Assembly: GCF_904846215.1 (NCBI RefSeq)
Contig: NZ_CAJGZK010000001.1
Coordinates: forward strand, 124,001-188,000
DNA length: 64,000 bases
From: Psychrobacter glacincola
GTDB lineage: Bacteria > Pseudomonadota > Gammaproteobacteria > Pseudomonadales > Moraxellaceae
Reading direction: 5' to 3'
The notes beneath the pieces are model-generated. The model was not told where the DNA came from. It made no database searches and saw only the letters and a program-made list of their open reading frames with translations. Of the stretch, positions 53,926 to 62,214 are shown one piece after another (the first letter of the stretch is position 1; every line of letters begins with the position of its first letter). The position numbers and the translations under genes were made by a program.

Positions 53926-55326
53926 ATGCTATCGACCCAAGACCAATTGACTGAGCTTGTACGCACGCTTGAGACGCAGCAGCATGTCTTTGCCACCGAC
54001 CCGCTACTCATTACTGAAAAACTGCAAAGTGAATACGGCACGCCACTACAAAAACTGCATCGCCGGGCATCACGAATAGACAACAATGGCGCGCTGGCAG
54101 GCGTGCTCGGTAAAATTGATGGTCGTATCAAAGGCATTATGGTTGTTATGAGCGTGGTCTGGTGTCTCTCGGGATTCTTGGGATTGTTCACCTTGTTACA
54201 GACCAATGTGGTGAACTTCTTTTATGTGTTGGTTTGCTTGCTGGGTTTTCATACCATCATGCTAGTAGGTTGGCTGATCATGACGCTCATCAATCAAGGC
54301 AAGCAAACGTCAAATTGGTTTGCCAGTTTTGTCAGTCCCAGTTATTTGATACGTGGTAAGGATGATGTGACCAAAGCGGCAGTCACTCTGTATGAGCGTC
54401 AATTGCAACATAGTGGTATGCGTTGGTATTTGGGCAGGTTTAGCCATCAGTTATGGCTGGCAACCTTAACAGGTATGCTGCTTGCGATTATTTTTCTGTT
54501 GATTGTGCGCCAATACAGCTTTAGTTGGGAGTCAACCCTGCTATCAGATCAGGCGCTGATTACTTTGACGCAGGTACTTGGCTGGCTGCCAAGCATGGTT
54601 GGATTTGATGTTCCGGACAGTACGGCTATCGTACAGAGCCGATTGGTGACTGATGCCATGCCTTTGTCTGTCGCGCGGCAATGGGCAGGATTGTTGGTTG
54701 GTAGCTTGTTGATGTACGGTATTGTGCCGCGCGCGGTCGCATGGGTGTTTTGTGCCTTGATGTTCCGTCGCAAAAAAATGCGTTTGGACATAAAGCTACC
54801 CTATTATCAAAAGATAATAAATTTTTGGCAGCGGCATGTGGTGGATGCTGATGACTTTCAACAAGCGCCCGCGCCTATTGCTCCAAAAGCGACTGTCAGT
54901 GCTGGCAAGAAACTGCTCGCCTTACTTGAATATCCAGCAGAGCAGGATAACTGGTGGCAGACAGGTCTCAATACAGGCAGCACCAATAATAGCAATATTG
55001 AGAATTTCGGTATTGTCGATGACCGTGATGATATGGCACGGTTAAAGGCTTATTTAGATGAACATCCGGTACAGGTATTGCTCGGTATTCATTTTAAAGC
55101 GCTACCTGACCGTGGTACGTTGCGTAAACTTGATCAAATCGCCAGTCATGCCAAGCATGGGCTGATTGTTCAACTGTTAGAGGATAATAGCCCAACTGGG
55201 CAGCATAGTACGGACAATGATGTCTTAGATGCTGGTTCAGACTCGCATTTAGAAAATCAGCATGTTCGTTATCAGCAGTGGCAAACCGCCCTATCTGCCC
55301 GCAACATCGGTTTAGTCAATAATTGA
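53926..55326 (+). CDS. DUF2868 family membrane protein, partner of the DUF3482 GTPase
   Basis: 466 residues. Four or five membrane segments lie in two groups: about 65-110 (GIMVVMSVVWCLSGFLGLFTLL and FYVLVCLLGFHTIML) and about 180-290. A soluble C-terminal domain follows (VQVLLGIHFKALPDRGTLRKLDQIASHAKHGLIVQLLED). This layout and the next gene match the DUF2868-DUF3482 pair known from Pseudomonas and relatives. Function is unknown; the pairing suggests a membrane complex gated by the GTPase. The stop is 143 bases before the GTPase start. Confidence 0.82.
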   Translation: MLSTQDQLTELVRTLETQQHVFATDPLLITEKLQSEYGTPLQKLHRRASRIDNNGALAGVLGKIDGRIKGIMVVMSVVWCLSGFLGLFTLLQTNVVNFFYVLVCLLGFHTIMLVGWLIMTLINQGKQTSNWFASFVSPSYLIRGKDDVTKAAVTLYERQLQHSGMRWYLGRFSHQLWLATLTGMLLAIIFLLIVRQYSFSWESTLLSDQALITLTQVLGWLPSMVGFDVPDSTAIVQSRLVTDAMPLSVARQWAGLLVGSLLMYGIVPRAVAWVFCALMFRRKKMRLDIKLPYYQKIINFWQRHVVDADDFQQAPAPIAPKATVSAGKKLLALLEYPAEQDNWWQTGLNTGSTNNSNIENFGIVDDRDDMARLKAYLDEHPVQVLLGIHFKALPDRGTLRKLDQIASHAKHGLIVQLLEDNSPTGQHSTDNDVLDAGSDSHLENQHVRYQQWQTALSARNIGLVNN

Positions 55327-55468
55327 TTGACTCGGCATACTGAGCTTATCATTGCTGATCATTCATTTAAGTAAGATGGTCAGTATTAATACCGAAATAG
55401 CACACAATTTGTTCTACAATAAAAGCTATGGTGCTTTTGGATATGAATAACCAATATAAGATTCTATT

Positions 55469-57115
55469 ATGAATAATGACAATAATAATCAGGGCAATAA
55501 TGAGCTGCATGACCAGCACAGCCAACAAAAACTCGATAAGCCTGTTGGTCTTTTTGCTGATAAAGCTTATGAAGTCGATGCTGAAGCAGCGCCAGTAGTC
55601 ACACCAGTAACGACAGTAGCCAAGCAGCCACTAAGTGAGTCAGAAGAGCGCCGCTCGATAACAAAAAAAACCATTGCCAGTGGTAAAGCACTGAAACTGG
55701 CTGTTGTTGGGCATACCAATACCGGTAAGACCTCTATACTACGCACGCTATTACGTGACGTCTATTTTGGTGAAGTAAAAAACGAAGCGGCGACCACGCG
55801 CCATGTGGAGCGTGCTCAGCTGACTGACAGCCAAACTGGTGAAGTATTGGTCTCGCTATATGACACGCCAGGTTTAGAGGATGCCTCTGGACTGATGGAC
55901 TGGCTTGAGGACAATACTGCCAGTCGCCGTGATGGTATTGAGCGCCTGCAACAGTTTTTGGCAGCAGATATCGCCACCAGTGATACTAATAACAGTGGAC
56001 TTAACAGTAACTACGATGATTATAGCCAAGAGGCAAAAGTTATCCGTCAATTGCTGGCAAGTGATATGGCGATTTATGTCGTTGATGCACGAGAGCCTGT
56101 ACTCGGTAAATATAAAGATGAGCTGGCTATTTTGTCTTGGGCTGCGATTCCTGTGATGCCTGTATTTAACTTTACAGACGCGCAAGATGCCAATATTGAC
56201 GACTGGCAGACCATGCTGGCAAGACGTAATTTGCATATATCTACTCGTTTTGACTCCGTGGCTTTTGAATTTAACGATGAGATGCGCCTGTGGCAGAATC
56301 TTGCGACCATGCTCACTCACTCAGAGATGCTTGAGCAGTTGATGGCGCGTCGAACTGAAAACTGGGCGCAGTTATATGATGATGCCAACATTATTATTGC
56401 GGATTTTTTGTTAAATGTTGCCGCTTTTGTGCGTGAGATTGGCGAAGATGATGATCCCATGCCAGTATTAGAGCAAATGCAAGAAGCTGTTAGGCAAAGT
56501 GAGCGTGCTATGCAGCACAATCTACTGAATCTGTATAAGTTTTATGATAATGCAGTGGCAGCAACACCGCTTGAGCTCAAAGCCTATCAGCAAGACCCTT
56601 TTGACCCTGAACTGCTAAAAAGCTATGGTATTCGTACTACTTCTGGTGCGGCTGCGGGCGCGTTACTAGGGCTAGGTATTGATGCAGCAGCACTTGGTAC
56701 CACCTTAGGATTGGGCGCTGCCATCGGTGGTATTGCAGGTGGGCTGCTGTCCAATACTGGTAGTATCGCTGATAAGATATCAGGGATTAAGCGGTTATAT
56801 ATTGACCCTGCAACTTTGACCTTGCTGGCGACTCGGGCGCTTGACTTACTGAATGCGCTACGCCATCGCGGTCATGCGGCAACAGATGCTACCCAGATGA
56901 TATATAACGGTGAGTCGTCAATTGATAGCGATGACAATAGTAATGCCATCACGCCATGGGCAACGCATAAATTGCCAAGCGAGCTCAAAAAAGCCCGCGG
57001 TAAACCGCAATGGTCGTCACTTAGTAGCGGCAAGTCTGAACAAGCGCAGTTGTTACGAGCAGATATGGCATGGTCGATGGCAAGTAAGTTATCGTCATAT
57101 CAGCGTCAGCCATGA
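55469..57115 (+). CDS. Era-like GTPase with DUF3482 domain
   Basis: 548 residues. GTPase motifs are P-loop VVGHTNTGKTS near 80-90, DTPG near 134-137 (LYDTPGLED) and FNFTD near 231, the G4-like position, with Asn and Asp but no canonical NKxD. The C-terminal half contains the DUF3482 region, with Gly/Ala-rich hydrophobic helices (TTSGAAAGALLGLGIDAAALGTTLGLGAAIGGIAGG near 390-425) that could insert in membrane. It follows the DUF2868 gene on the same strand. Together they resemble a membrane-remodelling or stress module, but no function is established. Confidence 0.82.
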   Translation: MNNDNNNQGNNELHDQHSQQKLDKPVGLFADKAYEVDAEAAPVVTPVTTVAKQPLSESEERRSITKKTIASGKALKLAVVGHTNTGKTSILRTLLRDVYFGEVKNEAATTRHVERAQLTDSQTGEVLVSLYDTPGLEDASGLMDWLEDNTASRRDGIERLQQFLAADIATSDTNNSGLNSNYDDYSQEAKVIRQLLASDMAIYVVDAREPVLGKYKDELAILSWAAIPVMPVFNFTDAQDANIDDWQTMLARRNLHISTRFDSVAFEFNDEMRLWQNLATMLTHSEMLEQLMARRTENWAQLYDDANIIIADFLLNVAAFVREIGEDDDPMPVLEQMQEAVRQSERAMQHNLLNLYKFYDNAVAATPLELKAYQQDPFDPELLKSYGIRTTSGAAAGALLGLGIDAAALGTTLGLGAAIGGIAGGLLSNTGSIADKISGIKRLYIDPATLTLLATRALDLLNALRHRGHAATDATQMIYNGESSIDSDDNSNAITPWATHKLPSELKKARGKPQWSSLSSGKSEQAQLLRADMAWSMASKLSSYQRQP

Positions 57116-57162
57116 TAATGATACATGGCCATATTTAAGAGGATATATCTGGATATTTAGCT

Positions 57163-58194
57163 TTATTGCGAGGCTGGGCTTACTAATGCACTCAAGGCAT
57201 CTGTACCGCGCACGTCGGTTTGCTGCAGGTATATTGGATATAGCGGATAATGGGTAAAGTTTTGCTCAATATCTTGCATTAATTGCTGTTGACGCTCAGC
57301 GCGATGACGCCAAAACGCATCGGATTGGGTCGGTAATATCAATTGATTGATTACAATCGCCGCTGGCATAAGCTTACTGTCTTCTAACTGCTCTATCGCC
57401 CGCTTGGTTTCAGCCAAGGGTAATACATCAGCCGTCATTACTAATACGATGGCGGTTTTTGCATGGTCATGTAGCAGCAATCCTGACTGACGAAACAGCT
57501 GTTTGCGTTTTTCGAGTACGGATACTGCTTGCTCCCAGCGGTCGGATTTTTTTTCGGCAAATGGATTTGGCACATCCTTATTTATGTCGTTTTGACTGCT
57601 GTTTATATTGTGACTGTCTAAATGATTCGCCACTGAGCGCAGTTTTGCCTGCCTTCGCTGCTGAGCGAGCAGCCCATCTGTCCATGCTCCCATCATCTCA
57701 GGCAAAACCAATAAACGCAGTGTATGTCCTGTAGGCGCTGTATCAAAAATAATGTGCTCATAGCCAGCATCTGCTGCTGCAACTAAGTGTTGGCACATGG
57801 ATTCGAGCATCGCGGCTTCTTGAGCGCCCGGTGCTGATTTTGATAACCGCAAATGCTCACGAATTTTGGGCATCATGTCTGGATTGGCATAGGAGGTAAT
57901 CGTGCGCTCCACTTGAGCGAAATGCTCATCGACGATGATATCAGGATTGAGTTCAATAGCATCTAGATAAGGAGTTACGACTGTTTTTTGGTTTTTTAGC
58001 GGGACGTTTAACACATCGCCCAAGCTGTGCGCCGGATCGGTTGAGACAATCAGCGTCTTTTTACCTTGATTAGCATAATAGCTGGCAAGTGCGGCGGCAG
58101 TGGTGGTTTTACCGACGCCGCCCTTGCCACCGATAAATATAATCGGCTGTGTTGCCAGTTGTTCTACCAATGCAGGTAAAGGGTGTAATGCCAT
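57163..58194 (-). CDS. ArsA/Get3-family ATPase
   Basis: 343 residues, single ATPase unit. Deviant P-loop with signature lysine FIGGKGGVGKTTTAAALA (about 16-33), switch I STDPAHSLGDVLNVPL and switch II FDTAPTGHTLRLL. No Cys triad for arsenite binding is apparent. Together with the neighbouring cory-CC-star gene and CstA this looks like a non-arsenic, Get3-like factor. It starts 33 bases after the stop of the cory-CC-star gene, same strand. Arsenite export is unlikely, as no arsB/arsR is present. Confidence 0.88.
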   Translation of the reverse strand: MALHPLPALVEQLATQPIIFIGGKGGVGKTTTAAALASYYANQGKKTLIVSTDPAHSLGDVLNVPLKNQKTVVTPYLDAIELNPDIIVDEHFAQVERTITSYANPDMMPKIREHLRLSKSAPGAQEAAMLESMCQHLVAAADAGYEHIIFDTAPTGHTLRLLVLPEMMGAWTDGLLAQQRRQAKLRSVANHLDSHNINSSQNDINKDVPNPFAEKKSDRWEQAVSVLEKRKQLFRQSGLLLHDHAKTAIVLVMTADVLPLAETKRAIEQLEDSKLMPAAIVINQLILPTQSDAFWRHRAERQQQLMQDIEQNFTHYPLYPIYLQQTDVRGTDALSALVSPASQ

Positions 58195-58227
58195 ACTTTT
58201 ATCTCATTTTAATTAATTTAAAGCAAA

Positions 58228-58521
58228 CTAGCAGCAACCTACATGGTCAAAAGGGCATCTATCCATACCCATGCGCGTATGCCATTCATGAAAATTTTCT
58301 AAAAATAACGGCTGTAACTCTAGGGTATAAAAGCTGGCAGGATTATCGATACCTAAGCTTTCAGCAAACATCAGTAGCATAAAAAAGTCTTCTTCATCAC
58401 GCGCCGCGCGTGCCATTGTTTGACGATAAGGCGCATGATAAAACTCATTTAACCCAGCCGTAAACCTTTGCCACCATGGCTTAAGGTTTTTTGTAGATTT
58501 TGTTATATCTGTGTTGTCCAT
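58228..58521 (-). CDS. Cory-CC-star family protein
   Basis: 97 residues. It ends CPFDHVGCC directly before the stop, the terminal Cys-Cys that gives the family its name. The middle contains LNEFYHAPYRQTMARAARDEEDFFMLLMFAESLGIDNPASFYTLELQPLF. Soluble, helix-rich, no signal peptide. The C-terminal Cys cluster could bind a metal or a thiol ligand. The family is seen beside ArsA-type ATPases and CstA, as here. Function unknown; family name is from memory. Confidence 0.75.
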   Translation of the reverse strand: MDNTDITKSTKNLKPWWQRFTAGLNEFYHAPYRQTMARAARDEEDFFMLLMFAESLGIDNPASFYTLELQPLFLENFHEWHTRMGMDRCPFDHVGCC

Positions 58522-58572
58522 AATGACTCTTATTTTTCGTATACTTATTATCTATCATGCCTATAGAAGACA

Positions 58573-58603
58573 AAAAACGCCAGCAATTGCTGCTAGCGTT
58601 TTT
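58573..58603 (-). terminator. Terminator-like hairpin between CstA and the cory-CC-star gene
   Basis: AAAAACGC and GCGTTTTT arms, with inner CAGCA/TGCTG pairing. It lies after the cstA stop on the minus strand, so it may partly separate cstA from the two downstream genes. Confidence 0.65.
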
Positions 58604-58644
58604 ATCGTATTTCAGTAAGTATCTAACTAGGTATTCAACATGGC

Positions 58645-60324
58645 TTAGAGGTTGTTTTTGCCTTTGTGTATCGACCACTCTTTGCGCAGTACCGATAGAC
58701 TCTCAAACGTCACTAAAATCGTGGCTATCAAGATGATGATATCCATAATAATAAGCAACCAGTTACCGTCATTGAAAAAGGTTTTTAGCTGAATCAATAA
58801 CGCAAACACCGTCATGACCAGTAAGAACGATAATGGCGCTAAGGTATACCATACAGGTCTGCCTTTACGTAACAAAATAACGGTCACAATCATCAAGGTT
58901 AATGCAGCCATTAGCTGATTCGTTGTGCCAAATAACGGCCAAATAATCATACCGCCAGCACCATCGATGCCACCAGCACCAAAGGCTAATAACAAACAGC
59001 TACCAACGGCAAGTAATGTTGCCACCACACTCTTATTCAGTACAGGCAGTTTATAAATCTCACCGAACTCTTGGAATATATAGCGTTGCAAACGTACCCC
59101 AGTATCCATCGTAGTACCAGCAAACAATGCTGCCATCACCGTCAACATCGTCTGTGATAAAACCATATCAATGCCAACACCTGCATTTAATATGGTCGCG
59201 CCGCCATCAATAAAAGCGCCAATAGAGCCGTCGCCAAATTTTTGATACACCGCTTGCCAATCGCCAAGGGTTGCAAAGCCTGCAGTTGCCGCAAGTATCG
59301 CGCCAAGTGCCAACATACCCTCACCCATGGCACCGAAGTAACCAACGAATCGTACATCTTCTTCTTTATCAATCTGCTTAGACGTCGTACCCGTCGCCAC
59401 CAAACCATGAAAGCCTGAGATGGCGCCACAAGCAATGGTCACAAATAATAAAGGCAGCATAGATGGTGTACCGATTGGCAATGCTGTGTTTATTGCTGGC
59501 GCGACAATATTCGGCGTCGCAATAAAGATGGCAGCGTACAATAAAATCAGACCGACAAATAACTGCAAGCCATTGATGTAATCGCGTGGTTGCAACAGCA
59601 TCCAGACTGGTAACAGAGACGCGATCGCCGCATAGACAAACAAAATAATAATCCAAACAGCATTGTCAGGTAATCCTAAGAATGTCTCAGGTAACACAAT
59701 AGGGAACATAGGACCAAGATAGATAAGCCCATATAAAGCCGTGACCCCAATGATTGATACCCAAACCAGATTCATCTTATAGCGATAAATACATTGACCG
59801 ATGATAAAGGCCACTATCAAAGCACCCCAAACTGGCAACACAGCGGATGGGGTTTTTATCATCATATTAGCAATAGCAACGCCGAATACCGCATTCACCA
59901 TCAGTAATAATAAAAAGATAACGATCATCATTAAGCTGCGCACACGTGTACCCATGACCGTACCGGCAATCGAGCCAATCGACTGACCTCGATTGCGCAT
60001 ACTTGCCCAAATAGCAGACATATCGTGGACACCCGCCATAAAAATAGTACCTAATACCACCCAAATGATAGCAGGTACCCAGCCCCAAATAACCGCAATG
60101 GCAGGACCAATAATTGGCGCCGCCCCTGCGACTGAAGTAAAATGGTGTCCCCATAACACATATTTATTGGTGGGGATATAATCTACCCCATCCTTCATCG
60201 TATGCGCTGGCGTGGGGATACTATTATCCAATGCTAGAATTTTAGTAGCGATAAATTTTGAGTAAAACACATAACCGCAAAGCATAGCGGCAACAGCAAA
60301 CACTAGCACGATTGCACTATTCAT
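58645..60324 (-). CDS. cstA: CstA-family peptide/pyruvate transporter
   Basis: 559 residues with many membrane segments. It carries the CstA/BtsT marks: VDYIPTNKYVLWGHHFTSVAGAAPIIGPAIAV near 47-78, GVHDMSAIWASMRNRGQSIG, CGAISGFHGLVATGTTSKQI and LFGTTNQLMAAL. CstA proteins import peptides, and relatives take up pyruvate, under carbon shortage. It is shorter than E. coli CstA (about 700), lacking part of the C-terminus, which is common outside enterics. The ArsA-type and cory-CC-star genes lie downstream on the same strand. Confidence 0.92.
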   Translation of the reverse strand: MNSAIVLVFAVAAMLCGYVFYSKFIATKILALDNSIPTPAHTMKDGVDYIPTNKYVLWGHHFTSVAGAAPIIGPAIAVIWGWVPAIIWVVLGTIFMAGVHDMSAIWASMRNRGQSIGSIAGTVMGTRVRSLMMIVIFLLLLMVNAVFGVAIANMMIKTPSAVLPVWGALIVAFIIGQCIYRYKMNLVWVSIIGVTALYGLIYLGPMFPIVLPETFLGLPDNAVWIIILFVYAAIASLLPVWMLLQPRDYINGLQLFVGLILLYAAIFIATPNIVAPAINTALPIGTPSMLPLLFVTIACGAISGFHGLVATGTTSKQIDKEEDVRFVGYFGAMGEGMLALGAILAATAGFATLGDWQAVYQKFGDGSIGAFIDGGATILNAGVGIDMVLSQTMLTVMAALFAGTTMDTGVRLQRYIFQEFGEIYKLPVLNKSVVATLLAVGSCLLLAFGAGGIDGAGGMIIWPLFGTTNQLMAALTLMIVTVILLRKGRPVWYTLAPLSFLLVMTVFALLIQLKTFFNDGNWLLIIMDIIILIATILVTFESLSVLRKEWSIHKGKNNL

Positions 60325-60632
60325 CTTATCTCTCCTTAGACAAGTAATGGGTAGCCTTATAAGTTCAAGCTTTTTAATTTAGAATATAAAAAATATGTTA
60401 AATTAGTCTTCGGCTAGTGACTCAGTGCACCCGCCCGTAAGCAATTTAACAGTTGATAGAAATCTTGTCATATCATCATCCATTAATGCCGCTGAACTCT
60501 ATAGTTAGCAGACGTCATCAGTCATTATATGATATGGTGAATTTTTGGTTGGCAACCCATTTAAATACTAACCGATTTAACGACGAATGTAACGTTGGTT
60601 AAACATCGACAACAACAAATAAAGGAAGCACA
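60325..60632. other. Intergenic region between cstA and divergent hypothetical gene
   Basis: 308 bases; contains the promoters of both divergent genes. No hairpin or family motif was recognised beyond AT-rich sequence. Confidence 0.4.
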
Positions 60633-61301
60633 ATGGCGCATTATTTTGGGTTTGTACCTTCAGATAAATTAAAAGTATTAATCGTTGAAGCTGAGCAAAT
60701 CATTGCATCGAATGAGGAAGTAGCATACTACCCGTATCGTGATGCTTTGACACATCAGACAGCGCGCGATCTTATTGATAATTTATTGGTGGGTCTGGTT
60801 GATATTATCCCAAATCCTGAACGCCAAGCGTCCATGCGTAAAGTGGTTGCCACCGTTGAGCGCGCGACTGATACCTTGCTTAATATTTTACTGGGTAAAG
60901 AAAACAATGAAGAAGTATTGCCAAGTTTTCATTTTCTAAGAGATCGGGCAACCTTTATCGATAATGAGGGTCTAAAACGCGTGGGTTTTAAACTCACAGA
61001 ACAAGATACTGCCATCATTCAAAAAGGTTTTGCAGCCATCACTCCCGAACATGTGGATACCAAGATATTTAAAACGGCGCTTGAAACCATGAATGAACAG
61101 ACTTTGACTCACTTTATCAGCCGCTTTGCCGAAACCTTGAAGCTGGGTATGATTAAACGTAAATCTGTACCCGTTGCTAAGGCAGCTATCGATAAAGGTA
61201 TGAACATGGCACTCAATAAGCTGTTGCCTGATTTACCAGACAGCTCATTGAATCGTTTGGCGAACTATTACCGTCCTTTTATCGTAGAAAAGCCAGAATA
61301 A
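60633..61301 (+). CDS. Conserved hypothetical protein
   Basis: 222 residues, no family recognised. Mostly helical, no signal peptide or membrane segment. Notable text: YYPYRDALTHQTARDLIDNLLVGLVDIIPNPERQASMRKVVATVERATDTLLNILLGK, and a C-terminal LPDSSLNRLANYYRPFIVEKPE. Start ATG follows AAGGAAGCACA. It stands alone; the phosphoribosyltransferase gene begins 102 bases downstream on the same strand, so the two could share a transcript. Probably a lineage-specific cytoplasmic protein. Confidence 0.7.
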   Translation: MAHYFGFVPSDKLKVLIVEAEQIIASNEEVAYYPYRDALTHQTARDLIDNLLVGLVDIIPNPERQASMRKVVATVERATDTLLNILLGKENNEEVLPSFHFLRDRATFIDNEGLKRVGFKLTEQDTAIIQKGFAAITPEHVDTKIFKTALETMNEQTLTHFISRFAETLKLGMIKRKSVPVAKAAIDKGMNMALNKLLPDLPDSSLNRLANYYRPFIVEKPE

Positions 61302-61403
61302 GTGCCAGCATTTGATTAATTTTGCCTTAAAAGTCAGATGGTATTGGGCATATTCACTAAAATTTGCTAAAATAAGCGGCACTTTTTACCAAAGGCATAT
61401 CCG

Positions 61404-61967
61404 ATGACCCAAATCAGCAATCAAGAAATTGAAAAAACATTACGCAACTCAGAATGCCTAATCAGCAGTATTGAAGTTGCTGCTGCTTATGAGCGTCTTG
61501 CCGCGCAGCTTAATCTGCATTATGCGGGTTTAAATCCAATTGTCATGGTTGTTATGAATGGTGGACTTATCCCAGCCGGTCAACTCTTAACTCACCTGAC
61601 CTTTTATCATCGTATGCACTACATCCATGCCTCACGCTACCGTGATAACGAAGGTACTAATGAGCTTGACTGGAAATTCAAGCCTGACGTCAGCATTGCC
61701 GGCGAACATGTTTTACTGATTGATGATATTTTTGATGAAGGCATTACCTTAAAAACAATCGTTGAAGAGTTGGGTAAAGAAAACCCTTTGTCTATTGAGT
61801 CTTGTGTACTGCTCAATAAAGAACATGATCGCAAAGTTGCAGATTTTGATGTAGATTTTGTTGGTATTAACGTCGCTGATCGCTATGTTTACGGCTGTGG
61901 TATGGATTTCCATGGTTATTTGCGTCATTTGCCTGGTATTTATGCTATTAAAGAAGACAAAGTTTAG
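61404..61967 (+). CDS. hpt: Hypoxanthine-guanine phosphoribosyltransferase
   Basis: 187 residues. It salvages hypoxanthine/guanine with PRPP to give nucleotides. The PRPP-binding motif VLLIDDIFDEGITL is near 109-122, the family text MVVMNGGLIPAGQLL near 48-62, and the flexible-loop region HYIHASRYRDNEG near 73-85. The base-recognition segment VDFVGINVADRYVYGCGMDFHGYLRHLPGIY closes the fold. ATG 61404 lacks a strong ribosome-binding site but gives family length. A long terminator follows directly. Confidence 0.92.
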   Translation: MTQISNQEIEKTLRNSECLISSIEVAAAYERLAAQLNLHYAGLNPIVMVVMNGGLIPAGQLLTHLTFYHRMHYIHASRYRDNEGTNELDWKFKPDVSIAGEHVLLIDDIFDEGITLKTIVEELGKENPLSIESCVLLNKEHDRKVADFDVDFVGINVADRYVYGCGMDFHGYLRHLPGIYAIKEDKV

Positions 61968-61990
61968 TCAATTTCCTGTTGACTATGTTA

Positions 61991-62029
61991 AGCAATAAAA
62001 AAGCACCCATTGGGTGCTTTTTTATTGCT
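61991..62029 (+). terminator. Strong bidirectional terminator after hpt
   Basis: AGCAATAAAAAAGCACCCA pairs with TGGGTGCTTTTTTATTGCT, a perfect 19-base palindrome with a one-base loop. It can terminate both hpt and transcription from the right. Confidence 0.9.
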
Positions 62030-62053
62030 AATTGCTAAGTGTATTTATTTACG

Positions 62054-62184
62054 TATAGTCATAGAAAAGTAATATCGATACATCACGTGCCGCTGATATC
62101 AATTTTTCTTGCTAGCGTAGCTACAGCAAGCAAGAAAAATTGATATCAGCGGCATCGTAGCGATTTTAAGGTGTTTTAACTATA
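62054..62184 (-). repeat. MITE-like palindromic repeat, copy 3 (131 bp, inverted)
   Basis: In inverse orientation to copies 1 and 2, starting TATAGTCATAGAAAAGTAATATCG and ending TTTTAACTATA. The inner arms CCGCTGATATCAATTTTTCTTGCT and their complement are almost perfect, giving a long hairpin. Confidence 0.85.
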
Positions 62185-62214
62185 GTTTTTGATAATAAGC
62201 GCAATCAATACCAA

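Noticed and set aside
57163..58194. Arsenite efflux ATPase (arsA) of an ars operon
   Set aside because: No arsB, arsR or arsD nearby, single ATPase domain and no evident arsenite-binding Cys set.
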